64,000 nucleotides of DNA from Paenibacillus andongensis (GCF_025369935.1 NZ_CP104467.1:569501-633500); one strand, 5' to 3'. Positions 24,524-33,651 are shown, numbered from the stretch's first letter. The notes: generated from the letters alone by a model not told the origin. Program-made: numbers and translations.

Positions 24524-24967
24524 TTAAAAGGCTGGCAGGGTTTTACCTGTTTCGAGCAGGCTCTTCAAATTACTGAGAATGACAGGCCAGCCATTATTAA
24601 ATCCTTCGATCTTACCTTCATCTTTGCGAATATCCTGTTCTAACAAATCCTCGTGTCGGAGCGTCAGCTTTATAGTATCGTTCATAGGTGTTAATTCATA
24701 AGTAACTCTCGAAATTCGATCGCCTTCAACGTCTTTGACGCTCCAGCTAACTGTGAGTAAACGATGCGGCTCACATACAAGAACTTCACCATAATGATCA
24801 ACCTTATCTTTATTCATCAACTTAAAGCTAGATCCGACTTGCCAATCTGAAACGATTTCACGACCAAAAAAGTACTGCTTAGTGAATTCACTATTAGTTA
24901 GAGCTGCCCAAAGCTTCTCAGGTGTAGTCGCGATGTAAGTTGTATAAACGAATGAAGTTTTATTCAA
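24524..24967 (-). CDS. SRPBCC (AHSA1-like) domain protein
   Basis: 147 residues with the AHSA1/START-like pattern: YIATTPEKLWAALTNSEFTKQYFFG at the start and EGFNNGWPVILSNLKSLLETG at the end. TTG start at 24967 after a strong GAGGAGG site; it overlaps the ArsR gene by 8 bases. Such proteins have a hydrophobic cavity and occur next to ArsR regulators in many Firmicutes, often with unknown ligands. A second ArsR/SRPBCC pair is at 37997-38874. Confidence 0.88.
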   Translation of the reverse strand: MNKTSFVYTTYIATTPEKLWAALTNSEFTKQYFFGREIVSDWQVGSSFKLMNKDKVDHYGEVLVCEPHRLLTVSWSVKDVEGDRISRVTYELTPMNDTIKLTLRHEDLLEQDIRKDEGKIEGFNNGWPVILSNLKSLLETGKTLPAF

Positions 24968-25280
24968 GTTTTGAATCCTCCTCTAAGGCTTGTTTTAGTG
25001 TGTTTAATGCCTCGATCCGGTGACGCTCAAACTTGCCGATCCATCGTTGATAAATGTCCCCGATAGGTACGGGGTTAAGATAATGAAGCTTTTCACGGCC
25101 TTGCCAAACCACAGTAACTAGATTTGCCTCTTCCAGCAGCAATAGGTGCTTCGTAACAGCTTGACGAGTCATGGTCATTTGTTTACAGAGTTCTCCCAAG
25201 GATTGTCCGTTATTCTCGAACAAGAGGTCGAGTAATTCTCTGCGTGTACCGTCTGCAAGTGCTTTAAAAAGTTTGTCCAT
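24960..25280 (-). CDS. ArsR-family HTH regulator (first ArsR/SRPBCC pair)
   Basis: 106 residues: winged helix with LADGTRRELLDLLFENNGQSLGELC, recognition helix MTMTRQAVTKHLLLLEEANLVTV and the REKLHYLNPVPI wing. No metal-binding ELCVCDL Cys motif, so it is of the non-metal group paired with AHSA1 proteins. The -10 TATAAT ends 6 bases before the ATG, so the transcript is probably leaderless, and a perfect inverted repeat lies in the promoter spacer, suggesting autorepression. Confidence 0.9.
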   Translation of the reverse strand: MDKLFKALADGTRRELLDLLFENNGQSLGELCKQMTMTRQAVTKHLLLLEEANLVTVVWQGREKLHYLNPVPIGDIYQRWIGKFERHRIEALNTLKQALEEDSKLE

Positions 25281-25286
25281 GTCTCT

Positions 25287-25316
25287 ATTATATGCAACAA
25301 TTTAGTTGCATGTCAA
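25287..25316 (-). promoter_or_regulatory. Leaderless-type promoter and operator of the ArsR gene
   Basis: Reading leftward: TTGACA (25316-25311), an 18-base spacer that contains TGCAAC...GTTGCA inverted arms (25293-25310), and TATAAT (25292-25287). The predicted transcription start falls on the A of ATG 25280. The arms in the spacer are a likely ArsR operator. Confidence 0.75.
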
Positions 25317-25356
25317 ACATTGTAAAAAAACTTTAGCTTATGCCACTGGAACTAGT

Positions 25357-25433
25357 TTTCAGCAAACGCTCAGCTTGTGTTCAACTTATATTCAGCCTAC
25401 GCTCAGACTGGTTTCAGCGATCTCATTTACACT
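25357..25433 (+). promoter_or_regulatory. Six 11-nt phased half-sites and promoter of the export operon
   Basis: Six 11-base units start at 25357, 25368, 25379, 25390, 25401 and 25412 (TTTCAG, GCTCAG, GTTCAA, ATTCAG, GCTCAG, TTTCAG). The -10 TACACT is at 25428-25433, again 16 bases after the start of the last unit, exactly as at 22393-22469. The third unit in both arrays ends in CAA instead of CAG. Confidence 0.85.
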
Positions 25434-25501
25434 AAGTCCAGTAGGAATTGTTATAGCCTGGGCGGTGGACAGTCTGGGTACCTGGGAGAGGGGCATAAAG
25501 G

Positions 25502-27184
25502 ATGAAATTAGGTCGGAAGAAGAAATGGGTCATTGTGGCCCTAGCTGCCATTCTATGTGGAGCGGGAACTTACTATTACGTACATAGCAAGGCGCAGCCA
25601 GCGTCTGCAGCAGCACAGCAAACTACGATGAAAGTGTCCAAAGGGGCGATATCCATGGCGGTATCAGGAACTTCTCAGCTGGATGCCAAGGACAAGCAAA
25701 ATATTGTGATCCCCATAGATGGTATCATCAAAACGATGAATTTGACGCAAAATCAGGCGGTCAAGAAAGGCGATGTGCTAGTCGAGCTTTCGGTGCCTTC
25801 AACGGAAACGACTCTCAAGGAAGCCCAGGTCAGCTTACAGCAGCTTGAGAAAGAGCTTGCAGATCTGCAGGACCAACAAAATCATATGAGTGTTGCAGCT
25901 TCCATGTCTGGCAAGCTTACATTACCGGCCAATCTTGATGTGGGCAGTCAAGTCAATAAAACAACGAAGATCGGCACGATTTCAGATACATCGCAGTTTA
26001 AAGTGAAGCTGCCATTCTCCCTGCAAGAAGCTGTGCAGCTGAAAAAAGGTGACCCTGTAGAGCTCAGCGTCGATGGCTATTTACTATCCAAGGTCGGAGC
26101 CGTGGATACGATAGACCGTGAAATTAAAGCGGATGCTAACGGGAATAAAGTGGTTACAGTGGAGGTTCTGGTTAGCAATGATGGGACGCTTTCGGCGGGT
26201 CTTAAGGTAAAGGGCAGCATCGGCAGCGGTGATGGTAAAATCGACTCCTCCGAGCAGGTGGCGCTTGAGTATGTGCGTACATCTTCCATTTTTGCAGAGG
26301 CAAGCGGAACGATAAAAAGCATGAAATTTAAAGACGGAGAGACGGTGAAACAGGGCGAATTGATCGCCACCTTGTTCAATGACGACCTTCAAAACAATAT
26401 CATTAGCAAGCAATCAGCCATTGAAAGTCAGAAAATCCGTGTGAGTGATGCGGAGCAGAAAGTAAATCAATTGACGATCAAGGCGCCGTTCGATGGCGTG
26501 TTCTCGGCTGATTTTGCCAATAGTAAAAACAATGTGCTTCGCAATTATCCAGTAGGCGCGCAAATTAATGCCAATACAACCCTAGGAGCCGTAGCGAGCC
26601 TAAGCACGATGCAGCTGGCTATTGCCGTAGATGAGCTCGATTTAACAAGCGTCAAGGTGGGGCAGAAGGTAACCGTGAAAGTTGATGCTATCGCCGGAAA
26701 GACGTTCCAAGGTGAAGTGACTTCCGTATCTAATGTAGGAACAACGACGAATGGGGTCACAACGTATGATGCTGTGGTAGCGATTCCGAATACGGATCAG
26801 AATGATTTGAAATATGCGATGACGGCGACGGCTGAAATTTCTATACAAGATAAGAAAGATATTCTCGTGCTTCCGATCCAAGTGGTTACAACAACCAGAG
26901 GAAAGTCTACCGTTACGCTGAAAAAAGCGGATGGCTCGCTCGAAGAGCAGCACGAAATCAAAGTGGGTATTCGCAGCAAAACGCAGGTTGAGGTGGTAAG
27001 CGGTTTGAACGCAGGCGACGAGGTCGTGATGCCGGTGCGCAGAGCGACTACAACGAATCAACAGCAGCAAGGGTTCCCTGGGGGTGCAGGTGGTTTTCCG
27101 GGTGGTGGAGGCGGCTTCAATGGCGGAGGAGCTGGCGGCTTTGGTGGAGGCGGAACGCAAAATGGTGGAGGCACGGGCCGTTAG
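25502..27184 (+). CDS. MacA/HlyD-like membrane-fusion (adaptor) protein of an ABC exporter
   Basis: 560 residues, long for the family (about 380). One N-terminal membrane segment (about 9-28), then a lipoyl-like domain (IDGIIKTMNLTQNQAVKKGDVLVEL), a short coiled coil, a second lipoyl/barrel block (ASGTIKSMKFKDGETVKQGELIATL), another coiled coil, a beta-barrel region (MQLAIAVDELDLTSVKVGQKV) and a membrane-proximal domain. The last 45 residues are Gln/Gly/Phe-rich. Two half-motifs hint at internal duplication. In Gram-positives such proteins couple a MacB-type transporter to the outer wall face. First gene of the operon behind the 25357 array. Confidence 0.88.
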   Translation: MKLGRKKKWVIVALAAILCGAGTYYYVHSKAQPASAAAQQTTMKVSKGAISMAVSGTSQLDAKDKQNIVIPIDGIIKTMNLTQNQAVKKGDVLVELSVPSTETTLKEAQVSLQQLEKELADLQDQQNHMSVAASMSGKLTLPANLDVGSQVNKTTKIGTISDTSQFKVKLPFSLQEAVQLKKGDPVELSVDGYLLSKVGAVDTIDREIKADANGNKVVTVEVLVSNDGTLSAGLKVKGSIGSGDGKIDSSEQVALEYVRTSSIFAEASGTIKSMKFKDGETVKQGELIATLFNDDLQNNIISKQSAIESQKIRVSDAEQKVNQLTIKAPFDGVFSADFANSKNNVLRNYPVGAQINANTTLGAVASLSTMQLAIAVDELDLTSVKVGQKVTVKVDAIAGKTFQGEVTSVSNVGTTTNGVTTYDAVVAIPNTDQNDLKYAMTATAEISIQDKKDILVLPIQVVTTTRGKSTVTLKKADGSLEEQHEIKVGIRSKTQVEVVSGLNAGDEVVMPVRRATTTNQQQQGFPGGAGGFPGGGGGFNGGGAGGFGGGGTQNGGGTGR

Positions 27185-27218
27185 CCGGGAGCCAGCCCAA
27201 CGGAGAGGAGTGATTCGG

Positions 27219-27944
27219 GTGAATATCATTGAACTAAACGAGGTAACGAAGAGTTATGCTCGGGGTGCAGAGGAATTACAGATTTTGCGCGGCATTACCC
27301 TGCATATTGGGGTAGGAGATTTTGTTGCCATCATTGGTCCCAGCGGATCGGGAAAGTCAACGTTAATGAATACAATCGGACTTCTGGATAGTCCAACTTC
27401 TGGCTCCTATACATTAGACGGCGTAGCGACGGAGAAGATGTCGGACAACGGGCTTGCAGAGCTGCGCAATCGTAAAATCGGCTTTATTTTCCAACAGTTC
27501 AACCTGCTGCCTAGACTTACAGCGATGGAGAACGTAGAGTTGCCGATGATTTATGCAGGCATTTCATCCAAACAGCGGAGAGAACAGGCGCAGCGGATGC
27601 TGGAGAAACTGGGGATGGGTGAGCGAGGTCATCACAAGCCAAGTGAACTGTCTGGCGGGCAGCAGCAGCGGGTTGCCATTGCCAGAGCTTTGGCCATATC
27701 ACCGTCCTTAATTCTAGCAGATGAGCCGACTGGTGCACTGGATTCGAAGACGGGCATTGAGGTGCTGGAATTGATTAAGGAGCTGAATGAGCAAGGCAAC
27801 ACGATTGTTTTGATCACCCATGATCATCACATTGCGGACAATGCCAAACGCGTCGTGACGCTGCGTGATGGAGAAATCATTAGCGATCAAAGAAACGAAC
27901 TGCTCCCAACACCTGCACGTAAGTTAGAGGGGGCGGTTTCATGA
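27219..27944 (+). CDS. MacB-type ABC exporter, ATPase subunit
   Basis: 241 residues from GTG 27219 (GAGAGG upstream); the longer open frame from 27084 is an overlap with the adaptor gene. Walker [11 protein letters not shown]-loop [17 protein letters not shown], signature [15 protein letters not shown], Walker [14 protein letters not shown] and switch His LITHDHH are all intact. It belongs to the LolD/MacB class that serves FtsX-like permeases. Its stop overlaps the permease ATG by 4 bases, so the two are made as one unit. Confidence 0.93.
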   Translation: MNIIELNEVTKSYARGAEELQILRGITLHIGVGDFVAIIGPSGSGKSTLMNTIGLLDSPTSGSYTLDGVATEKMSDNGLAELRNRKIGFIFQQFNLLPRLTAMENVELPMIYAGISSKQRREQAQRMLEKLGMGERGHHKPSELSGGQQQRVAIARALAISPSLILADEPTGALDSKTGIEVLELIKELNEQGNTIVLITHDHHIADNAKRVVTLRDGEIISDQRNELLPTPARKLEGAVS

Positions 27945-29119
27945 GAATTTGGGAGCTTTTCCAAATGGCGCTGGCCACGGTGCGTTCAAATCCGCTTCGT
28001 ACGGTGCTAACCATGCTAGGCGTTATCATTGGCGTGAGCTCAGTTATTACATTAGTTTCGATAGGCCAAGGCACGTCCAAGGCGATTGAAAAGCAGTACG
28101 AAGGACTGGGGACGAACCTGCTGACGGTGAATCTGATGGGCAACGGACGAGCTACACAACTGAATTATGATGAGGTTATGCAGCTTGAGAATACTTCGGG
28201 AATCAGTGCAATTGCACCGACGATGACTAGAAATAGTACTAGTATCAAATACGACCGGACAACAGAGACTTACAATGTCATTGGTACCAATGATCGATAT
28301 CTAAGCTTGCAAAAGGGGACTGTCGCTAGCGGCCGCTTCCTGGCACAAGCCGATCTGGACTTCCGTAATCACGTTGCGGTCATAGGCAGTGATGTGGCCA
28401 AGCAGTTTTTCGGTACGGATGACCCGATTGACGAAGAAATTAATGTGAACGGATATATGTACACGATAATCGGTGTTCTCAAGACGAAAGGATCCAATAC
28501 AAGCGGGACTTCGCTCGATAGCTCGGTTTTTGTACCTCTCCCTACCATGAGCAGGGACTTTAAGCTGGGCAACATTCGGACGGCTTACGTCGAAGCAGCT
28601 TCTGGCGATGAGGTGAGCCGGGCACAAAGAACGCTAGAAGCGTATTTATTTAATAAATTTAAAAGTACTACGGGCTATAACATTTTGAATTCATCCGAAT
28701 TAATTAGCGCCAGACAGACGGCTTCCAGTACATTGACCAATCAGCTAGTTGCGGTAGCGGCGATATCCCTTCTGGTAGGCGGGATCGGCATCATGAACAT
28801 CATGCTCGTAACCGTGAGTGAGCGCACCCGGGAAATTGGGATTCGGAAATCGATTGGCGCGAAGCGGAGAAACATTTTACTGCAGTTCCTAGTTGAAGCT
28901 ACGCTGATTAGTGGCATGGGTGGGTTGATCGGATTGATTTTGGGGATTGGCTTATCTCTGGCGTGGCCTTATATCAACCCTAGTCAACAAACGAGTTTGT
29001 CTATAAATATTGGGCTTTACGCATTCCTATTCTCGGCCTTGGTTGGTGTTATTTTCGGATTATATCCAGCTAATAAAGCATCAAAATTAAAACCTATCGA
29101 CGCACTGCGTTTTGATTAG
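27941..29119 (+). CDS. MacB-type ABC exporter, FtsX-like permease
   Basis: 392 residues: TM1 (about 18-42, TVLTMLGVIIGVSSVITLVSIG), a large extracytoplasmic domain (about 45-260), then three helices ending at YPANKASKLKPIDALR, the standard MacB permease layout. Large outer domains of this type drive mechanotransmission rather than forming a simple channel. Substrate could be a peptide, a lipid or a protein. Together with the adaptor it should form a MacAB-like complex. Confidence 0.92.
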   Translation: MRIWELFQMALATVRSNPLRTVLTMLGVIIGVSSVITLVSIGQGTSKAIEKQYEGLGTNLLTVNLMGNGRATQLNYDEVMQLENTSGISAIAPTMTRNSTSIKYDRTTETYNVIGTNDRYLSLQKGTVASGRFLAQADLDFRNHVAVIGSDVAKQFFGTDDPIDEEINVNGYMYTIIGVLKTKGSNTSGTSLDSSVFVPLPTMSRDFKLGNIRTAYVEAASGDEVSRAQRTLEAYLFNKFKSTTGYNILNSSELISARQTASSTLTNQLVAVAAISLLVGGIGIMNIMLVTVSERTREIGIRKSIGAKRRNILLQFLVEATLISGMGGLIGLILGIGLSLAWPYINPSQQTSLSINIGLYAFLFSALVGVIFGLYPANKASKLKPIDALRFD

Positions 29120-29140
29120 GTCCACAGGAGGTATGAAAAC

Positions 29141-31333
29141 ATGATTCGCAAACTAACATCGATTTCACTCAAAAATATGAGCTTGGCCCTACTGTTGACT
29201 GGCAGTTTGGCGGCTGCGCCGTGGGTGGCTCCCGCTGCTCATGCGGCATCCGAAGCGATTTATATCTCGAATTCCTCCTATTTTACATTAAACCAAGCGG
29301 CACTTTCGTCCTCTTCGCTTCAATTTTCCGTTCTTTTACATAATGGGGAAAGCCAATCAATCGATTTTAACCAATATGGGGTACGGGTTACGGATCAAGC
29401 AGGACACAGCTACACGGCGAAATTAAGCGAGAAAAAGAGTGCAAGTGTGCTCCCCGGGCAGGATCAAAGCTTCCGCTTCTACGCTAACCTGCCAGCAGGT
29501 GAAACAGCAGATCAACTTAAGGTTGATGTGTTCCGTTGGGACTTTAGCAAAGCCGATTTCATGAATCATCTAGGCGATCTTCCTGTTTCCTCGGTTGTGC
29601 AGGAGGGACAGGTCAAGGTGCCAGAGCAAATAATTAATTTGCATGCACTTGATAGTACGCTCTCCGATGATGCTTCCGTTGCTTTCCAATTGGGCCAAAG
29701 CGTTCGGGTGACGGAAAATGGAAAATGGCACATGTACACGCAAGTTTCTGTGAAAAACTTAGGCTCGAGCAGTGTTAAGCTGCCTTCCGGTCTACAGGTT
29801 AGGCTCGTGGATGCTAACGGATTGAAATATACAGCGGCGGTTGCCAGCGGTTCCGACACAACGTTCCTACCGAATCAATCGGATACGATGACGCTCAAAA
29901 CACTCGTTTCAAGGCAAATGCCGACCAGTGGTCTCACGCTGGAATATTATTACTTGAATCAAAGCGAGGATGTCTCGCTAGGTACGTTAAGTCTAAACGC
30001 TTCGCTCCAAACAACTGCGCTTGGCGCCAAACAAGTTTATGCTGGGCAGCAGGAGGGCGAGCAGGTCACCGTGAAGGCGAATATGTCGACATATTCGATT
30101 CAAGATGACGGTGTGCATGTGCAGACCGTTGTCACGCTCAGCAATGACGGCGGGGCGATCGCTTCCGTGCCATCCTTCTCCGCTTCTTATCAGTTCGGTG
30201 ACGCCGGCACGTCTGTTACATCGACAGATAATTCCGTCCGCAGCGGTTACCTGGCTTCAAAGGAGACGGCAACGTACTACTTCAACGGCATTTTGCCTAC
30301 GGGCGTTGATCCGAATACGGCTCAGCTGGTGCTGTGGCAGAAGGCTAGCGCGGGGAGTTCGAGTAGCTCAGGAACTGGATCGACAGCAAGTACATCGAGC
30401 GGCGGGACGGCTTCTGGAACAGTAACCGCCAGCTCAGGGTCTTCTGCAAGCTCGACGTCTGGCAGTAGTGGAACTGCTGCGACCGGTCAAATGCCTGTTG
30501 CCGTCTTTCAGCTTAAAGGGGCAAGTGAAGCGCAAAGCGGTTTTACTACTGCTGTGAACTATGAGCTTGGCAGCAAGCTAAATTTCAACAACAGCTCTGT
30601 TGTAAACAAAAATCTAGATGTCTCCTTAGTGGAGCTGCATGCGCTCGAGAACGACGATCTAGGCTACAAAACAGCCGTAGCTAAATATAAAATCACGAAC
30701 AACGGAACAAGCACCCTTGCCCTTCCGGAGCTTCAAAATGAACTGATCGACAGCAAAGGCAACACCTACACGGGCTCTCGCCAAAGCGTAGTTGCGACTC
30801 AAATTACACCGGGAAGTTCTTATGTGGTGAGCTATTCCTACCTGCTTCCGAATAAAACACAATCGGATGAGGAGACATTCGCATTGAACGTTTATGATGA
30901 TAAATCTGTATCCGAGGGCAATGTATCTATCGGTACTTATCGGGTAGCGATGCAGAAAGAGACGGAAGGCGATACGCTTGCCCTGTATCCTTTCTCGCTC
31001 AAAGTGAATGACAGCTCGATAAGCTGGCTTTATAACAGTGGAACGTACTCTTATCAACTTAATCTGGATCTAGACATTGCTCATGAAGATCAGGTGATTA
31101 TCGATTCGAATTTCTCCAAAATTGAATTCGACATGGTCGATTCCCTCGGTCGTATTGTTGGCACTCAAACAGCAACTCTCACGGGGACTGGGAAATTAAC
31201 CAGCGGCAAGCAAAAAGTCGTTGTCACTGGCTTGAAGAATGAGCAAGTTGACTCCGGTGTGGTCGTCAATATGTACGAGGTCATTGAGACGCCGAATGGG
31301 ACTGCTAAGAGACTTATTAAGCAGTTTCATTAG
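29141..31333 (+). CDS. Secreted multidomain beta protein of the export operon
   Basis: 730 residues, signal peptide (about 1-37, HAA-SEA). At least four related beta-rich modules of roughly 110 residues can be seen (patterns such as VTDQAGHSYTAKL... VLPGQDQSFRFYANLP; LVDANGLKYTAAV... FLPNQSDTMTLKTLV; LIDSKGNTYTGSR... ITPGSSYVVSYSYLLP), like DUF4352-type immunoglobulin-fold modules. A Ser/Gly/Thr linker (about 407-450) splits the protein in two. GGAGGT site before ATG, 21 bases after the permease stop, so it is the fourth gene of the operon. It may be the extracellular partner or sensor of the exporter; no enzyme motif is visible. Confidence 0.75.
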   Translation: MIRKLTSISLKNMSLALLLTGSLAAAPWVAPAAHAASEAIYISNSSYFTLNQAALSSSSLQFSVLLHNGESQSIDFNQYGVRVTDQAGHSYTAKLSEKKSASVLPGQDQSFRFYANLPAGETADQLKVDVFRWDFSKADFMNHLGDLPVSSVVQEGQVKVPEQIINLHALDSTLSDDASVAFQLGQSVRVTENGKWHMYTQVSVKNLGSSSVKLPSGLQVRLVDANGLKYTAAVASGSDTTFLPNQSDTMTLKTLVSRQMPTSGLTLEYYYLNQSEDVSLGTLSLNASLQTTALGAKQVYAGQQEGEQVTVKANMSTYSIQDDGVHVQTVVTLSNDGGAIASVPSFSASYQFGDAGTSVTSTDNSVRSGYLASKETATYYFNGILPTGVDPNTAQLVLWQKASAGSSSSSGTGSTASTSSGGTASGTVTASSGSSASSTSGSSGTAATGQMPVAVFQLKGASEAQSGFTTAVNYELGSKLNFNNSSVVNKNLDVSLVELHALENDDLGYKTAVAKYKITNNGTSTLALPELQNELIDSKGNTYTGSRQSVVATQITPGSSYVVSYSYLLPNKTQSDEETFALNVYDDKSVSEGNVSIGTYRVAMQKETEGDTLALYPFSLKVNDSSISWLYNSGTYSYQLNLDLDIAHEDQVIIDSNFSKIEFDMVDSLGRIVGTQTATLTGTGKLTSGKQKVVVTGLKNEQVDSGVVVNMYEVIETPNGTAKRLIKQFH

Positions 31334-31358
31334 TATTGATGGGAAAAGTAATTCATAC

Positions 31359-31412
31359 AAAAAAAGACTGCCAGGCATGGGGCTATTTTAGCCTTGTCGG
31401 GCAGTCTTTTTT
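31359..31412. terminator. Bidirectional terminator after the export operon
   Basis: AAAAAAGACTGCC / GGGCAGTCTTTTTT stem with a smaller inner hairpin (GGCTATTTTAGCC), T-rich on both sides; shared with the convergent phosphoesterase gene. Confidence 0.85.
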
Positions 31413-31429
31413 GGTTGTCACGGAGACGC

Positions 31430-32416
31430 CTACTTCACGTCGTATCCTTTGGCGATGGATGGCTCAATCCATCGTTTTTTGAAGTGTTCGCGGCGCATGA
31501 TCACCACGCGGTCCTTGTAGACGTCCACGACGAGACTTTGGCTGATGGCCTGCGTCTCGGGCACGTTTTGCGCGTTCCATACCTCCCGGATGGAAGCGCT
31601 GGAAGCGGCAAGGAACTTCAGTTGCTTCACTTGACTGGTCGTTTCTAGGTTCCAGTGGGTGTGACCGCTGAACAGAATGACGTTCGGGTGCGCATCGAGC
31701 AGCGCCCGCAGCTCTTCGTGCTGGACGACGCCCAGCTCCCGATCCGTGCCATCCAGCGTCTGCGGCAGCGGCTGGTGGAGGAACACGAACACGGGCTTGC
31801 CGGCGTCCGCCGAGCCCGCGGCCGTAAGCCGCTCGCGCAGCCAGCTGAGCTGCTCGGGCGAGAGGAACGCATCCTCACCGTAGGATGCGTTCACGTCCCT
31901 GTACGCTTCCCCGCTAAGGAAGAGGAAGCGGTAGCCCTCCACGATAAGCTCGTGATACGGCTTATCGTAGCCCATCATGCGGTCGAACAACGCGACCGCT
32001 TGCTTGCTCGACCATGTTGGATTCATCTTCGATGTATCCAAACCACCCTCCGTCGTGCGCCACACGCCGTAGTAATCGTGGTTGCCCATGGTCGCATGCA
32101 CAGGGGCATGGTGCTGGCGGCCGAGCAGCGCCAGCAAACTGCGATAGTCGGCCTCACTCCCATTCGTGAGGTCGCCGTTCAAGACGAGCAGCTTGCTGTC
32201 CGGGCGCAGCGCGTGATGATCGGCCAGCGCTTGGCTCAGCCGCAGCTGCGCGACCTGGTCGTAGGAAGTGATGTGAACATCACTCATCACGGAGAACGAA
32301 AACAGCGGCGCAGCCAGCGGCTGTTCCACCTGTTCGCTAGCCAAGGTTGTGTCTCGCACCGAGGTCAACAATAGAAGAAAACTAAGGATAAGTATTCGCA
32401 GCTTTAAAGATTTCAT
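31430..32416 (-). CDS. Secreted calcineurin-like metallophosphoesterase
   Basis: 328 residues from ATG 32416 (GGAAGGTG upstream). Signal peptide or signal anchor about 1-27 (LILSFLLLLTSV). The five metal motifs are in order: SDVHIT, NGDLTNG, MGNHD, FLHQPLP, SGHTHW. The family hydrolyses phosphodiesters or phosphomonoesters with a two-metal site. The middle of the gene is noticeably more GC-rich than its neighbours. Substrate unknown. Confidence 0.88.
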   Translation of the reverse strand: MKSLKLRILILSFLLLLTSVRDTTLASEQVEQPLAAPLFSFSVMSDVHITSYDQVAQLRLSQALADHHALRPDSKLLVLNGDLTNGSEADYRSLLALLGRQHHAPVHATMGNHDYYGVWRTTEGGLDTSKMNPTWSSKQAVALFDRMMGYDKPYHELIVEGYRFLFLSGEAYRDVNASYGEDAFLSPEQLSWLRERLTAAGSADAGKPVFVFLHQPLPQTLDGTDRELGVVQHEELRALLDAHPNVILFSGHTHWNLETTSQVKQLKFLAASSASIREVWNAQNVPETQAISQSLVVDVYKDRVVIMRREHFKKRWIEPSIAKGYDVK

Positions 32417-32719
32417 TTGGTATTCACCTTCCAATTAGACTTATCGGTTGTCCTTATTTAGCTTGCTTTAGCGATAGATCGTGCAGATTTAGATCGTAGG
32501 AAACATTCAAGCTCACTTAGTGAGCGATTTCCTTCTGGTAATAGGTTGCTGGTTATGATTCTGTTTAGCTAGGAGTGAACGATTGGAACCCAATGTCAGA
32601 GTAGCTATCTTTCCCGGCATTTAGGGGGAGAAGTTGTACGGCGCGGCTAGGCCCCCTAAAACCGGAGTCTTGCCCACCAAAAATGATTCATGCGTAGAAT
32701 ATCGCGTTTTTTCAAGCTA

Positions 32720-33616
32720 TTACATCGCTTTATGAAAGGCAGAAGTGTCATCCAGCGTCTTGACCCATGCTGAAAACATCTTCGGAGGTTTTCGGTTTAA
32801 ACTACCATGCATCCTGCGGTTATTGTAGAAGTCCATGTAACGATCGAGTGCATCATAAGCCTCTTCAAAGGTCATGAAGTCTCTTATGCCGAACAAGTGA
32901 CGTTCAAGTAGACTGTGAAACGACTCAATGTAAGCATTCATATTCGGCGTCCTTGGCGGAATGCGTTCATGGACGACGTCTAGGCACTCGCACATATCTC
33001 CAAACAGTTTGCTTACGAATTGCGGGCCGTTATCTGTACGGATTACAGGCATCTCTTCTCCAGGGTTTAGCCGGCTCTGTATCGCATAACAAAGCGTCTG
33101 GACCTCATGCTTGGCCTCACATACCGTACCTCTGTACTGTTTAACGACGACACGGTCAAACACATCTATGATGCTGAGCATATAAAAGAATCGCTCCTGT
33201 CCAATGACGTATCCGTACTTGATATCCATTTGCCATAATTGGTTGGAGCCTGTTACTACTCGGTTCTTCGGCAGCCTGCGCGGATGTGTCTGTATGCGCT
33301 GGCGTGGCTTTTGAAGAATGCCTAACTCTTTGCATAAGCGATACGATTTCTTTTTGTCCAGCCTCACGTTATATTGGTCACGAATACATTGTGCAAGAAG
33401 CTTGTAGCCATAGACATGTTCTTCGCCCTCTATGAGCTCAAGCAGCCACGCGTTGATTTGTTCGTCACACACTTGTTCACCCGTAAACGTATGTGAGTAT
33501 CCAGGCACAGGGCGCCCTCTCCGGCTTTCTTTGGAACATTCAGATAGCGGGGTGGTAGCTCTCTTCTTACGATCGTAATAGGTGGACTCTGAAAGGCCAA
33601 GGATACGCAGAACCAA
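32720..33616 (-). CDS. IS3-family transposase OrfB (integrase core)
   Basis: 298 residues from a TTG, although it is probably made only as an OrfAB fusion. The DDE triad is complete: Asp in WQMDIKY, Asp in IRTDNGPQF, Glu in NAYIESFHS. The HTH_21-like region EHVYGYKLLAQCIRDQYN precedes it. In the -1 frame the open sequence runs upstream without stop through the A6G slip site at 33685-33691 and joins orfA, as usual for the family. Intact, so the element may still be active. Confidence 0.9.
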   Translation of the reverse strand: MVLRILGLSESTYYDRKKRATTPLSECSKESRRGRPVPGYSHTFTGEQVCDEQINAWLLELIEGEEHVYGYKLLAQCIRDQYNVRLDKKKSYRLCKELGILQKPRQRIQTHPRRLPKNRVVTGSNQLWQMDIKYGYVIGQERFFYMLSIIDVFDRVVVKQYRGTVCEAKHEVQTLCYAIQSRLNPGEEMPVIRTDNGPQFVSKLFGDMCECLDVVHERIPPRTPNMNAYIESFHSLLERHLFGIRDFMTFEEAYDALDRYMDFYNNRRMHGSLNRKPPKMFSAWVKTLDDTSAFHKAM

Positions 33617-33651
33617 CGCTACTGGTTCACCCCGCTTAATAAATGGTTCTG

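Noticed and set aside
30105-30425. 106-codon rightward frame rich in Arg
   Set aside because: It is an alternative frame of the 730-residue secreted protein's Ser-rich region, with no ribosome site.
31655-32374. 239-codon rightward frame
   Set aside because: It is the antisense of the metallophosphoesterase gene; the GC-rich region keeps many frames open.
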